A stretch of 64,000 bases of DNA from Yoonia tamlensis (GCF_900115105.1 NZ_FOYP01000001.1:1638097-1702096); one strand, 5' to 3'. Positions 1 through 9,445 are shown, counted from the stretch's first letter. Notes: a model not told the origin generated them from the letters alone. Translations and numbers: made by a program.

Positions 1-823
1 AGGTCGTCACGGGTCGGTTATCAAGATAGATCTGCACCGCCCCGTCCCCGATTGCACGGCCCGAAAGCTGCACTTCCCCGGCGGGATCATATGTGATTGC
101 GTCCAAGCCCACATTTGGCACCGCCAGTTCGGGCCCCGATTGCACCACGCGCACGCCCTGCGCATCGGCTTGCAAAACGGTTGGTGCTGCGGGTGGTGAC
201 AGGGTCGGGGTCGGTGCTGCCGCGACTTCGGGTGCGGCGGGCGGCGCGGGCGCGGCAGGGGTTGCGGGCTGCGTGGGGGCGCTATTTGCGGCGGGTGCAG
301 TGGCGGGAGCAAGTTGCGTGTCTGTTTGGTCGGGCAATGCGGGTGCAGCAACCTGCGCCACGACAACAGCAGGGGCGGCTATCGGGGCTACAATATAGCT
401 GGTTTCAGACCGCACTGCCGTCGCATCAGGATCCGCAATGAGCAGCAGACTGCGCGGCGTTTGCGATGCCCCTGCAACGGGCAATGCGACAAAATTACCT
501 GCAGCGTCAGCGGTCACACGGTCCAGTTCCTCTCCGCCCAGCATGATCGCAACGACCTGCCCGGGTTCGGCGCGGCCCGCGATCACGATACCGCCGTCGG
601 GGTCTACGCGAAACGTGTCAAACTGCGGGCCAACAGTGGTTGGCGGCGCCGCTGGTTCTGCGGGTTCGGGTGCAACAGTGGCAATTGTGTCTTGCGCCTG
701 CGCCGCTTGGGCGGGCGCGGGGGCTGTTTTGGCAAAGTACACGTAAGCGCCGATCCCGACCGCCACTGCGACCACCCCGCCCAGCGCCATCGGCACGGCG
801 TTTGATTTGCTTGCTTCTGTCAC
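1..823 (-). CDS. Membrane-anchored Ala/Pro-rich envelope protein, probably of the LysM type (partial)
   Basis: The gene runs off the left edge, so only the first 274 residues are visible. It starts at a GTG (823) behind AGGGGGA. An N-terminal membrane anchor (about residues 12-30) is followed by an Ala/Pro/Gln-rich linker. Next comes a beta-sandwich-like segment (about 66-120, containing GGIVIAGRAEPGQVV) and a long Ala/Pro stretch, and a similar segment begins just before the edge (AGEVQLSGRAIGDG). Rhodobacteraceae proteins with this layout usually end in a LysM peptidoglycan-binding domain, and they often sit beside a LOG-family gene as here. The LysM part is outside the window, so that name is inference. 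Confidence 0.75.
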   Translation of the reverse strand, partial: MTEASKSNAVPMALGGVVAVAVGIGAYVYFAKTAPAPAQAAQAQDTIATVAPEPAEPAAPPTTVGPQFDTFRVDPDGGIVIAGRAEPGQVVAIMLGGEELDRVTADAAGNFVALPVAGASQTPRSLLLIADPDATAVRSETSYIVAPIAAPAVVVAQVAAPALPDQTDTQLAPATAPAANSAPTQPATPAAPAPPAAPEVAAAPTPTLSPPAAPTVLQADAQGVRVVQSGPELAVPNVGLDAITYDPAGEVQLSGRAIGDGAVQIYLDNRPVTT

Positions 824-877
824 GTCTTTCCCCCTAAAGGCCATTGTATTCGGTGCCCCCACCGCACAAGGTAAGCC

Positions 878-906
878 ACCGTAACAACGCTACATTCATG
901 CGTCAA
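878..906 (-). promoter_or_regulatory. Putative sigma-70 promoter for the envelope protein
   Basis: On the minus strand a TTGACG -35 box (901-906) is followed after 17 bases by TACGGT (878-883). It lies about 55 bases upstream of the GTG start at 823. The spacing is ideal, but the -10 box matches the consensus only partly. Confidence 0.4.
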
Positions 907-932
907 AGTGAAGCTGCACAAAAAGGGACCAT

Positions 933-1490
933 ATGTCTACATTTCCAAAATCCGTTTGCGTCTATTGCGGGTCACGCGATGGCGCCCTGCCCGCCTATGC
1001 GCAGGCCGCTGAAGCCACTGGCCAGATGCTGGCACGCAACGACTGGCGGCTGGTATACGGCGCGGGCGATGTCGGGCTGATGGGACGGGTCGCAAATGCG
1101 GTCCAGGATGCGGGTGGCCGCACCTTTGGGGTGATCCCGACCCATCTACTGGATTGGGAAGTCGGCAAGCGCGATCTAGACAGTTTTGTGATCACCGAAA
1201 CCATGCATGAACGCAAAAAGGTGATGTTCATGAATGCCGATGCAGTGGTTGTGTTGCCTGGCGGCGCCGGATCGCTTGATGAATTTTTTGAAGCACTGAC
1301 ATGGCGACAGCTCAAGCTCCACGAAAAACCGATTATCTTGCTCAATACTGACGGGTTTTGGGATCCGCTTTGGGCGCTACTGACCCATGTGGTTGATCAG
1401 GGTTTCGCAGGCGATGATATTCTGGGCTATGTCGATATTGTGCCCGATGTCGCAGCGCTTGAAACCCGTTTGCGCGCGGCCCTTTCCTGA
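933..1490 (+). CDS. LOG family protein (TIGR00730-type Rossmann fold)
   Basis: A 185-residue protein of the Lonely Guy family. Characterised members hydrolyse the ribose-base bond of nucleoside 5'-monophosphates, including cytokinin precursors in plants, and related proteins include pyrimidine-nucleotide nucleosidases. The diagnostic PGGAGSLDE motif is at residues 109-117, and the upstream MHERK (91-95) supplies the conserved arginine. The length is typical. The ATG follows AAGGGA. The gene is divergent from the envelope protein, and its last 64 bases overlap the end of the convergent permease gene. The substrate in this organism cannot be read from the sequence. Confidence 0.9.
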   Translation: MSTFPKSVCVYCGSRDGALPAYAQAAEATGQMLARNDWRLVYGAGDVGLMGRVANAVQDAGGRTFGVIPTHLLDWEVGKRDLDSFVITETMHERKKVMFMNADAVVVLPGGAGSLDEFFEALTWRQLKLHEKPIILLNTDGFWDPLWALLTHVVDQGFAGDDILGYVDIVPDVAALETRLRAALS

Positions 1491-2353
1491 CGCAGGGCCG
1501 TGACAGAATAAATAATCACACCGCCCCAGATCATCGGAAATGCGATCATATGGGCGGTGCCAAAGGGTTCGGCAAAGATCAGCACCGCGACCAGAAACTG
1601 GAGCGTCGGGTTGATATAGAACGCGATGCCCGTTGTTGCCATCGTCACCCTGCGCGCGCCATAGCTGAACATCAACAGCGGGATCGAGGTAATCGGCCCC
1701 GCAAGAACCAGCATCAGACTATCCGATAAATCGCGACCGAATCCGCCGCTGCCCGTGTGACCCCCCGAAAAATACCCCAGTCCCAGCCAAGCAATCGCAA
1801 AAGGCAGGACCAATGTGACCTCGCCCGCGACGGTCAACAGCGGCCCCGCCGATACACCTTTTTTGATCAGCCCGTAAATCGCAAATGTGCCCGCCAGTGA
1901 CAGCGCAACAATGGGCACAGTGCCAAGCCCAAGGGCCAACACCATCACAGCCGATAAGACCAACACAATCGCCAGCCATTTGAGCGCGCTCAGCGCCTCG
2001 CCCAGTACAAACCGCCCGATCAGCACCGACAAAAGCGGATAAATGTAATAGCCGATGCTGGCCTCGGTCGAGCGGTCGATTTGCGACGACAGGATAAAGA
2101 TAAACCAGTTGGCGGATATCATCAGCGCCGCCAGCAGCATCAGGCCGGTTTGCGTGGCGATCAGTTCAATCATCTGCCGCATCCGGCCTTGCACCAGCAA
2201 GATCACTGCAAAGAACAGGAACGACCACAGCGCGCGGTGCGAAAGGACTTCGAGAGGCGGCACATGCGACAGCGCCTTGTAATAGATCGGCGACAGCCCC
2301 CAGATCACACAAGTACCAACGATTGCAAGAATGCCTTTGGCCGGATCGGTCAT
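1427..2353 (-). CDS. rarD: EamA/RarD family transporter
   Basis: A 308-residue, ten-helix membrane protein of the drug/metabolite transporter superfamily. The start (DPAKGILAIVGTCVIWGLSP) is typical of the RarD subfamily, as are NWFIFILSSQ and the C-terminal MIWGGVIIYS. The transported substrate is unknown. The ATG overlaps the stop of the upstream dehydratase gene by four bases (ATGA), so the two are probably co-translated. The C-terminal tail is Ala/Arg/Ser-rich and overlaps the LOG gene on the other strand. Confidence 0.88.
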   Translation of the reverse strand: MTDPAKGILAIVGTCVIWGLSPIYYKALSHVPPLEVLSHRALWSFLFFAVILLVQGRMRQMIELIATQTGLMLLAALMISANWFIFILSSQIDRSTEASIGYYIYPLLSVLIGRFVLGEALSALKWLAIVLVLSAVMVLALGLGTVPIVALSLAGTFAIYGLIKKGVSAGPLLTVAGEVTLVLPFAIAWLGLGYFSGGHTGSGGFGRDLSDSLMLVLAGPITSIPLLMFSYGARRVTMATTGIAFYINPTLQFLVAVLIFAEPFGTAHMIAFPMIWGGVIIYSVTALRQERAARKRVSSAATSGTIST

Positions 2354-3327
2354 TGGGCCAGATCACCCATCAGCGCGGCATAGCGGGTCAGCGAAACATT
2401 GGACCCGCAAGCGATAATTCCGACATGACGGTCGCGCAATTCATCGCGCAACGGCCCCAGCACCGCCGCCAAAGAGGCGGCACAGGCCGGTTCCGCCGTG
2501 ATCCGCAAAATCCGCTGGTAGTGATCCATCGCCTGGCGCATTTGATCATCCGTAATCCGCACGATCCGTTCCGCATAGGCACGCGCAATGCCGAAAGAAT
2601 AGGGCAGCGCATAAGGCGCGCTCAGGCTGTCGGCGATGGTATCGACTTGGTCAAGCGTCGCAGGCGCCCCCGCTTCAAAACTGCGATACATGCTGTCCGC
2701 GCCAAATGGTTCCACACCAATCACCGTGGCGTTTGGGTGCAGTTGCCTGATCGCGCAAGCCATGCCCGAAATCAGCCCGCCGCCACCAACGGGCACCACA
2801 TATGTGTCAATCTGCGGGGCCTGCGCGTGATATTCCACGCCAAGGGTTGCCGCACCCAATGTCATATGCGCGCCCTCAAACGGGTGCATCAGGGTGCGGC
2901 CTGCATCGGCATAGGCGTTCATCGCAGCAAAAGCATCGGCCATCGTGTCAAAAAGCTGCACCGTCGCACCCAAACCCTCGCAACCTGCAATGCGCGACGG
3001 ATCAACGCTGCGCGGCATACAAATAAGCGCTTCCACCCCCGCCGCCTGCGCGGCCCAGGACACGGCCAAAGCATGGTTGCCACCGCTTGCCGCGACAACG
3101 CCCGCTGCCCGCTGCACGGGGTCAAGCTGCGTCATCCCAAGATAGGCACCGCGCGCCTTAAACGACCCCGCCTGTTGGAACAGTTCAAGCTTAACAGTCA
3201 CGCTGGCGCAATCAGGCAACACCCCCGCCCAGCGCGACGATTCCAGCGGCAGGATCGGGGTCTGGATCAGAACGCCATCAAGCTGCTTGGCAGCCGCGTC
3301 AATGGCTTGCAAATTTGGAAAAGACAT
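2350..3327 (-). CDS. Serine/threonine dehydratase-like PLP enzyme
   Basis: A 325-residue fold-type II PLP enzyme. The catalytic lysine is in GSFKARG (K57). The phosphate or substrate loop ASGGNHA is at 80-86, and the PLP-phosphate glycine loop PVGGGGL is at 179-185. The single-domain length lacks the ACT-like regulatory domain of biosynthetic IlvA, which fits catabolic threonine/serine dehydratase, serine racemase or related ammonia-lyases. I chose the start at MSFPNLQ; upstream in-frame codons have no family-like sequence. It is coupled to the RarD-type permease, which suggests amino-acid handling. The exact substrate is unknown. Confidence 0.85.
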   Translation of the reverse strand: MSFPNLQAIDAAAKQLDGVLIQTPILPLESSRWAGVLPDCASVTVKLELFQQAGSFKARGAYLGMTQLDPVQRAAGVVAASGGNHALAVSWAAQAAGVEALICMPRSVDPSRIAGCEGLGATVQLFDTMADAFAAMNAYADAGRTLMHPFEGAHMTLGAATLGVEYHAQAPQIDTYVVPVGGGGLISGMACAIRQLHPNATVIGVEPFGADSMYRSFEAGAPATLDQVDTIADSLSAPYALPYSFGIARAYAERIVRITDDQMRQAMDHYQRILRITAEPACAASLAAVLGPLRDELRDRHVGIIACGSNVSLTRYAALMGDLAQ

Positions 3328-3415
3328 CGCGTACCACTTTTCAGAATGTTTGCGCGACCTTTTCACGCCCCTGATTCATTGTCTACGCGTGAAATATATA
3401 GCGGGGCTTCAAATT

Positions 3416-3449
3416 AAAGGCCCGCCGCGGGGTGCGCGACGGGCCTTTT
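3416..3449 (-). terminator. Intrinsic terminator downstream of sodB
   Basis: An AAAGGCCCG / CGGGCCTTT stem (3416-3424 and 3440-3448) encloses a GC-rich 15-base loop. It begins 21 bases after the sodB stop. The T-rich 3' arm and the A-rich 5' arm would allow it to act in both directions, although the gene on the other side is not convergent. Confidence 0.75.
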
Positions 3450-3469
3450 CAATCACACATTGGATTTGA

Positions 3470-4069
3470 TTACAGGCGGCCTGCGACGTTTTCCCAGTTC
3501 ACGAGGTTATCAAGGAAGTTGGTCAGGTAAACAGGGCGTTTGTTGCGGAAGTCGATGTAGTAGGAATGCTCCCACACATCGCAGCCCAAAAGCGCCGTTT
3601 GCCCAAAGCACAGCGGGTTCACGCCGTTTTCGGTTTTTGTCACTTTCAACGCGCCGTCGGTGTCTTTGACCAGCCAGCACCAGCCGGATCCGAACTGGCC
3701 TGCGCCTGCTGCGGAAAACTGTTTTTTGAATTCATCAACAGACCCAAAGCTTTCGACCAAGGCTTTTTCCAGCTCGGTTGGCATCGCATTGCCGTCTGGG
3801 CCCATCATTTCCCAAAACTGGTTGTGATTCCAAAGCTGAGAGATGTTGTTGAAAATGCCGTTTTGGGCAACCGCATTGGCATCATAGGTGCCAACGATAA
3901 TTTCTTCGAGGCTCTTGCCTTCCCACTCGGTGCCCGCAATCGCTGCGTTGCCATTGGTGACATATGCGTTGTGGTGCAGGTCATGGTGGAATTCGAGCGT
4001 TTCGGCAGACATGCCTTTGGCAGCCAAAGCGTCGTGTGCGTAAGGAAGATCGGGGAGAGTAAATGCCAT
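3470..4069 (-). CDS. sodB: Superoxide dismutase, iron type
   Basis: A 199-residue cytosolic superoxide dismutase. The metal ligands are visible as H28 (FHHDLHHNAY), H82 (QLWNHNQFW), D164 and H168 (DVWEHSYY). Gln78, four residues before H82, is where Fe-SODs carry their active-site glutamine, which favours an iron or cambialistic enzyme over Mn-SOD. I chose the MAFTLPDLPY start, as is standard for the family, over an upstream in-frame codon. A monocistronic unit is likely: a terminator follows it, and no co-directional gene lies close upstream. Its position beside sarcosine oxidase, which makes peroxide, may be coincidence. Confidence 0.96.
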   Translation of the reverse strand: MAFTLPDLPYAHDALAAKGMSAETLEFHHDLHHNAYVTNGNAAIAGTEWEGKSLEEIIVGTYDANAVAQNGIFNNISQLWNHNQFWEMMGPDGNAMPTELEKALVESFGSVDEFKKQFSAAGAGQFGSGWCWLVKDTDGALKVTKTENGVNPLCFGQTALLGCDVWEHSYYIDFRNKRPVYLTNFLDNLVNWENVAGRL

Positions 4070-4104
4070 TGTATTAACTTTCTGTGTTGGTGACAGGATG
4101 CATT

Positions 4105-4134
4105 GATACATGTCACATGCGCGCGCGGCGTCAA
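4105..4134 (-). promoter_or_regulatory. Possible sodB promoter
   Basis: A perfect TTGACG (4129-4134, minus strand) is followed after 18 bases by TGTATC (4105-4110). This would give a leader of about 30 bases to the sodB ATG at 4069. The -10 match is weak, so this is tentative. Confidence 0.35.
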
Positions 4135-4217
4135 GCCCGCTGGCCGGACATTACGTCATTCTTATAGCACCCAAGTTATGACATTTGCATGTAAATCGCA
4201 CCGATTGCATGCGCTGC

Positions 4218-4784
4218 CTAGGCAAAAAAGCCAACCCTGCCTGCTTTGGCCGAGGTCGCCAAAAGATCAAACGCGTATTCTGCAACGGACCGAAAACAGA
4301 TCACTGCAATCGTGTCTTGGTCACGCATCCAGAACGCAGCGGCCACTTGCCCGATATGCGAGCGCCGGAAATCACCGGGCTGGAAAGCATCCGGATGCAG
4401 ATCAACAGGCGCGAGTTTCGCGATGACCTCGCGGGCGAATGTGCCTTCGACGGTGATCAGCGCGCGCGCATCCGATACATTTTCGGCCAGATGATGTTTA
4501 TTTTTCAATGCCTTGGCGATTTGTTCAAGCGCATCCGCGACGGTATCATATGGCACAAGAATCAGAACCTCGTCCGGTGACATCCAGCACAGCCCCTTAG
4601 CGTCATCGCAATTGGCCTGACCGCTACTCGGGAACGCAGCGCCTGTCAGGCTGGTACAAATCGACTTCACTTTACTATCGGACAAATCCGCGCGCAGCGT
4701 GATCATGCCGCGCAGACCCGCCTCGCGGATCGTGACTTCTCCGGCGGCGACCTTGCCGTTCAAGGCACTGACTGCATTAGACAT
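4218..4784 (-). CDS. soxG: Sarcosine oxidase, gamma subunit
   Basis: The 188-residue gamma subunit of heterotetrameric sarcosine oxidase, related to the folate-binding GcvT/YgfZ fold. SoxG signatures include EAGLRGMITLRADLSD, CWMSPDEVLILVP and the C-terminal RSVAEYAFDLL. The MSNAVSALNG start overlaps the end of soxA by eight bases, giving translational coupling. The upstream in-frame extension lies wholly inside soxA and is rejected. It is the last gene of soxBDAG. Confidence 0.95.
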   Translation of the reverse strand: MSNAVSALNGKVAAGEVTIREAGLRGMITLRADLSDSKVKSICTSLTGAAFPSSGQANCDDAKGLCWMSPDEVLILVPYDTVADALEQIAKALKNKHHLAENVSDARALITVEGTFAREVIAKLAPVDLHPDAFQPGDFRRSHIGQVAAAFWMRDQDTIAVICFRSVAEYAFDLLATSAKAGRVGFFA

Positions 4785-7700
4785 TTTGCTTTGCCCCTTC
4801 TTTGTCATAGAACACCGGATCAACGATTTTCGCCGCGATCGTCGTGCCGTCGACCTTGTTGAATTCAATCACCTCGCCCATGCGGTCGGGGCCTTTGTGG
4901 ACCAGCCCCATCGCAATCCCGCGATCCAGCGTGGGCGAATAATAGGTCGACGTCACACGCCCTTGGGTGTTGCGTTGGCCGTTGGCGTTTTCACCTGTCG
5001 CAATCGCATAGGCCCCATCAGGCAAAACAGACCCATCGACGGTTTCCAACCCAACCAGTTTCCAACGGTTCGGATCGGCCATATGGCTGCGCAGATGCGC
5101 GCGTTTGCCTAAGTAATCCTCTTTCTTCTTGGATAGCGCCCAGTTCAGGTTCAAATCCTGCGGGATCACTGTCCCGTCGGTTTCATCCCCGATCATGATA
5201 AAGCCCTTTTCGGCCCGCATGATATGAAGCGCCTCGGTGCCATAGGGCATCACCCCGAATTCCTCGCCCGCCGCGATCAGCGAATCCCAGAATGCGGCAC
5301 CCTGCCCGGCGGGCACGGCCACCTCGTATGACAATTCACCTGAAAAGCTGATCCGGAACACGCGCGCGTCAAATTCTCCGATCCTGCCAGCCTTCCACTG
5401 CATAAACGGCAGTGCCTCGGCAGACAGGTCCATATCGCCGCCCAATTTTTGCAGCAGCTTGCGCGCCTTCGGCCCGACCACGGCGATCTGCGCATATTGT
5501 TCGGTGACATTGGCGACATAGACTTGCATGTCCCACCATTCGCATTGCAGCCAGTCTTCCATATGGGCATGAATACGCTCGGCCCCGCCGGTTGTGGTAT
5601 GACAAAGCCACGTGTCGTCATCCATGCGGACCACCACACCGTCATCCATCAAGAACCCGTTTTCCGAACACATCAGCCCGTATCGGCATTTGCCGACAGG
5701 CAACGTCGACGTCATGTTGGTATACATCAGATCAAGGAACTTCCCTGCGTCCGGCCCTTTGACAATAAGTTTGCCCAATGTCGACGCATCGAGCAGCCCC
5801 ACGTTTTCACGCGCATTCTTCACCTCACGGTTCACGGCGTCATGTACGCTCTCACCCTCGCGCACATAGGTATAGGGTCTGCGCCATTGGCCAACAGGTT
5901 CGTTATCAGCGCCATTAGCATTGGACCATGCAGACACCGGTGTCTTGCGCACTGGCAGAAACAGATCATCCCGCGCGGCACCCGTAATCGCCCCCATCGA
6001 AATCGGCGTATAGGGCGGGCGGAATGTGGTTGTGCCCACGTTCGGAATATCGGCGTTCAAAGATTGCGACAGGATCGCAAGCCCGTTGATATTGCTTAAC
6101 TTTCCCTGATCTGTCGCCATGCCAAGCGTGGTATAGCGCTTGGTGTGTTCGACGCTTTCAAAACCTTCTTGCGCGGCAAGCTGCACGTCGGACACTTTCA
6201 CGTCATTCTGAAAATCGAGCCAGGCCTTTGACCGCAATTCATGGCTTGCGCCTTGCGGCATCAGCCAGACAGGGGAAATCGGGCCTTCTTCGGCATCTTC
6301 GCCCAGCGGGGATTGGGAACCGCGTTTGCTATGGCCCGCAACCTTTGCCGCAGCGCGCCCAGCCGCCCAGCCGTCACTGACAGCTTCGGCGGTAAACAGA
6401 TGCCCGTTTGCCGTGCCCGCGGTGATCACAAACGGTTGCCCGTCAGCACCTGTCGGCGGCTTTTCATGGTCGGGGCGGAACATCACCTGATCGGCATCCC
6501 AAATCAGCTTGCCACCGCAATGTGACCACAGATGCACAACGGGCGACCAGCCGCCCGACATCGCCACGCAATCGCATGCAATTTCTTCCAGTACCGCGCC
6601 TTCACCCGCTTGGGCGCAGATACCGACAGATTTGACGCGCTTGCCGCCTTTGACCTTGGCGATGGCTTTGCCTTGCTCCACGCGGATGCCCAAAGCGCGG
6701 GCTTCATCAATCAGCGGGCCTTCGGCATCGGGGCGCGCGTCGATGATCGCGGGGATATCCAGCCCCGCCTTTTTCAGGACCAAGGCCGTGCGGTAGGCAT
6801 CATCATTATTGGTCACAACGACCGTGCGGTCGCCCATGGATACGCCGTAATTTACCACATAGTCGCGGACGGCGGCTGCCAGCGTGACACCCGGAATATC
6901 ATTGCCCGCAAACGACAGCGGACGTTCAATGGCCCCAGTCGCGGTGATGATTTGCTTGGCGCGGATACGCCAAAGCCGGTGGCGCGGCCCCTCAATTTCC
7001 GGCGCGTGGTCCGTCAGTCGCTCGTACCCAAGCGCGTAACCGTGATCATAAACCCCTGCCCCCATGCAACGCAAACGCATGTCAACATTCGACATATTTT
7101 CAATCGCTTGAACGGTGTTTTTCACCCAATCTTCCGCTGGAATTCCATCAATCATCGGGGCATCAACAACTGCACGGCCGCCCCAATCGGCGGTTTGTTC
7201 CATCAGCAGAACACGCGCGCCCGCTTCGCCGGCAGCATGGGCTGCGGCAAGTCCGGCGATCCCGCCGCCCACGACCAGCACATCAACATGGGCGTGGAAA
7301 TGCTCGTATGTGCTGGCATCGCGGTCCTTGGGCGCGCGGCCCAATCCGGCTGATTTGCGGATCACAGGTTCATATACATGTTTCCAGAATGCACGCGGAT
7401 ACATGAACATTTTGTAATAAAATCCGGCAGGTAGGAACCTTGCAAAGGCCGTGTTGATCGCACCGACATCATATTCAAGGCTCGGCCAGTGGTTCTGCGA
7501 TTGCGCCTGCAACCCGTCAAACACTTCGGTCGTGGTGGCGCGCTGGTTTGGCTCAAACTGGCCGCCTTCGCCAAGGTTGACAAGCGCGTTGGGCTCTTCC
7601 GCGCCCGCGCCCACAACGCCACGCGGACGGTGGTATTTAAACGACCGCCCCATGAGCATCTGGTCATTGGCCAAGAGCGCCGAAGCGAGCGTATCGCCTT

Positions 7701-7791
7701 CAAAGCCACGCAGATTTTTTCCATTAAAAGAGAACTCTACCGCTTTGCCTTTATTGATCAAACGGCCCATTCCGGTCAGACGCGTGCTCAT
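4777..7791 (-). CDS. soxA: Sarcosine oxidase, alpha subunit
   Basis: The 1004-residue alpha subunit. The N-terminal 2Fe-2S-ferredoxin-like region (FEGDTLASALLANDQMLMGR) is followed by an NAD-binding Rossmann motif (GGGIAG, residues 175-180) within a FAD/NAD-dependent oxidoreductase domain. The last roughly 390 residues are a GcvT-type folate-binding domain (GPDAGKFLDLMYTNM and GEIIEFNK-like elements). It binds NAD and tetrahydrofolate, transferring the methyl-derived C1 unit to THF. The MSTRLTGMGRL start overlaps the soxD stop as ATGA. Its length matches the family. Confidence 0.97.
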   Translation of the reverse strand: MSTRLTGMGRLINKGKAVEFSFNGKNLRGFEGDTLASALLANDQMLMGRSFKYHRPRGVVGAGAEEPNALVNLGEGGQFEPNQRATTTEVFDGLQAQSQNHWPSLEYDVGAINTAFARFLPAGFYYKMFMYPRAFWKHVYEPVIRKSAGLGRAPKDRDASTYEHFHAHVDVLVVGGGIAGLAAAHAAGEAGARVLLMEQTADWGGRAVVDAPMIDGIPAEDWVKNTVQAIENMSNVDMRLRCMGAGVYDHGYALGYERLTDHAPEIEGPRHRLWRIRAKQIITATGAIERPLSFAGNDIPGVTLAAAVRDYVVNYGVSMGDRTVVVTNNDDAYRTALVLKKAGLDIPAIIDARPDAEGPLIDEARALGIRVEQGKAIAKVKGGKRVKSVGICAQAGEGAVLEEIACDCVAMSGGWSPVVHLWSHCGGKLIWDADQVMFRPDHEKPPTGADGQPFVITAGTANGHLFTAEAVSDGWAAGRAAAKVAGHSKRGSQSPLGEDAEEGPISPVWLMPQGASHELRSKAWLDFQNDVKVSDVQLAAQEGFESVEHTKRYTTLGMATDQGKLSNINGLAILSQSLNADIPNVGTTTFRPPYTPISMGAITGAARDDLFLPVRKTPVSAWSNANGADNEPVGQWRRPYTYVREGESVHDAVNREVKNARENVGLLDASTLGKLIVKGPDAGKFLDLMYTNMTSTLPVGKCRYGLMCSENGFLMDDGVVVRMDDDTWLCHTTTGGAERIHAHMEDWLQCEWWDMQVYVANVTEQYAQIAVVGPKARKLLQKLGGDMDLSAEALPFMQWKAGRIGEFDARVFRISFSGELSYEVAVPAGQGAAFWDSLIAAGEEFGVMPYGTEALHIMRAEKGFIMIGDETDGTVIPQDLNLNWALSKKKEDYLGKRAHLRSHMADPNRWKLVGLETVDGSVLPDGAYAIATGENANGQRNTQGRVTSTYYSPTLDRGIAMGLVHKGPDRMGEVIEFNKVDGTTIAAKIVDPVFYDKEGAKQNV

Positions 7792-8117
7792 CGAAAGTTC
7801 CCCCATGACCAACCGGGCCGCTGCGCGGATATGGCGTCTTTGATGTCTTGTGGTGGCTCATGCGTTTGCGCGCGATACGTGCCAAACACCTGCAATGTCG
7901 CAGTGCAACGTGCCGCCAGAAACCATTTGCCGCAGCCGTAAGCATGGCGCCAGCGTTCGAAATGCACGCCTTTGGGGTTTTCACGCATGAACAGGTAATC
8001 CTCGAACGCATCGTCGGATGATCCGGTGCTTGCGCGTTTCAAATGCGCCTCGCCACCTGCGTGCAGGTCGGTTTCATCGGCATCAACGCCGCAATAGGGG
8101 CAATGCAAGGTCAGCAT
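7788..8117 (-). CDS. soxD: Sarcosine oxidase, delta subunit
   Basis: A 109-residue zinc-binding subunit of the heterotetramer. The N-terminal CPYCG and the later YGCGKWF provide the cysteines for the zinc site, and GGEAH is conserved. It lies 43 bases downstream of soxB and overlaps soxA by four bases (ATGA), in the standard B-D-A-G order. Confidence 0.96.
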   Translation of the reverse strand: MLTLHCPYCGVDADETDLHAGGEAHLKRASTGSSDDAFEDYLFMRENPKGVHFERWRHAYGCGKWFLAARCTATLQVFGTYRAQTHEPPQDIKDAISAQRPGWSWGNFR

Positions 8118-8160
8118 GGGGACACCTCGGAATTTAGAAATAGTTGCGCGATATCCAACA

Positions 8161-9405
8161 TCAGTGTGCCACCCCCGCTGCGACGCTTTCGTCGATGAAT
8201 TTGCCTTCGCGGAAACGGTACATGCTGAATTCGTCGGTCAGCGGCGATTGCCCTTTGGCCATGAGTTCGGCCATCGCCCAGCCTGAACCGGGGATTGCCT
8301 TGAACCCGCCGGTGCCCCAGCCGCAGTTCACAAACACGCCGTCCACGGGCGTCTTGGACAGGATGGGCGACCGGTCGCCGGTGACATCCACGATCCCGCC
8401 CCATTGGCGTAACATCTTAAGCCTTGAAATCATTGGGAATGTCTCGACCAATGCGCGCACGGTTTCTTCGATATGGTGGAATGATCCGCGCTGGGTGTAG
8501 TTGTTGAACCCGTCCGTGCCGCCTCCGATCACCATCTCGCCCTTGTCGGATTGCGACATATAGCCGTGCACGGTGTTCGCCATCACAACAACATCCATGC
8601 ACGGTTTGATCGGCTCTGACACCAGCGCCTGAAGCGCAACGGATTCGATCGGCAGCCGGAACCCCGCCATTTTGGCCATCACGCCAGCGTGGCCGGCAAC
8701 AACCATCCCCAGCTTATCGCAATCAATCGCGCCTTGGCTGGTGTCCACACCGACAACCTTGCCGTTTTGCTGGCGCACGCCCGTAACTTCGCATTGCTGG
8801 ATGATATCCATGCCCATATCCGAACAGGCCCGCGCATAGCCCCAAGCCACGGCATCATGGCGCGCCGTGCCGCCGCGTTCTTGGTAAAGCCCGCCCAACA
8901 CCGGATAGCGCGGCCCTGAAATATTCATGATCGGGCATAATTCCTTGACCCGCTGCGGGCCGATCCATTCGGTTTGCACGCCTTGCAGCGCGTTGGCCTG
9001 CGCCGTGCGCTGATAGCCGCGCACCTCGTGCTGGGTCTGGGCCAGCATAATCAGGCCGCGCGGGCTGAACATCACGTTATAGTTCAGGTCCTGCGACATG
9101 GTCTCGTACAGGCTGCGCGCCTTTTCATAGATCGCCGCTGACGGGTCTTGCAGGTAATTGGAGCGAATAATCGTCGTATTGCGACCGGTATTGCCGCCAC
9201 CAAGCCAGCCCTTTTCAAGAACGGCGACATTGGTGATCCCGAAATTCTTGCCCAGATAATAGGCGGTTGCCAGCCCGTGCCCGCCTGCCCCCACGATAAT
9301 TACATCATATTTTTTTTTGGGCGCGCGTTTGGCCCATGCGCGGTCCCAACCCTTGTGTTGGCGCATGGCTTCGCGGGCGACGGCAAAGGCGGAATAGCGT
9401 TTCAT
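8161..9405 (-). CDS. soxB: Sarcosine oxidase, beta subunit
   Basis: The 414-residue catalytic subunit carrying the covalent FMN and the FAD where sarcosine is oxidised. The dinucleotide-binding GAGGHG (39-44) is preceded by the typical N-terminus (MKRYSAFAVAREAM...HKGW). The C-terminal NCGWGTGGFKAIPGSG matches SoxB. The frame stays open 151 codons upstream, but that stretch has no SoxB similarity and contains the promoter, so I chose the ATG at 9405, which has AGGGAA about 12 bases upstream. It is the first gene of soxBDAG. Confidence 0.96.
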   Translation of the reverse strand: MKRYSAFAVAREAMRQHKGWDRAWAKRAPKKKYDVIIVGAGGHGLATAYYLGKNFGITNVAVLEKGWLGGGNTGRNTTIIRSNYLQDPSAAIYEKARSLYETMSQDLNYNVMFSPRGLIMLAQTQHEVRGYQRTAQANALQGVQTEWIGPQRVKELCPIMNISGPRYPVLGGLYQERGGTARHDAVAWGYARACSDMGMDIIQQCEVTGVRQQNGKVVGVDTSQGAIDCDKLGMVVAGHAGVMAKMAGFRLPIESVALQALVSEPIKPCMDVVVMANTVHGYMSQSDKGEMVIGGGTDGFNNYTQRGSFHHIEETVRALVETFPMISRLKMLRQWGGIVDVTGDRSPILSKTPVDGVFVNCGWGTGGFKAIPGSGWAMAELMAKGQSPLTDEFSMYRFREGKFIDESVAAGVAH

Positions 9406-9445
9406 GCGATCATCGATTCCCTGATAAGGCCGGTTTAGGTGCTGC

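Noticed and set aside
2323..3417. Long open frame of 364 codons opposite the PLP dehydratase
   Set aside because: It is the antisense shadow of a clear enzyme gene in GC-rich DNA. Its composition (Arg/His/Gln-rich) is not protein-like.
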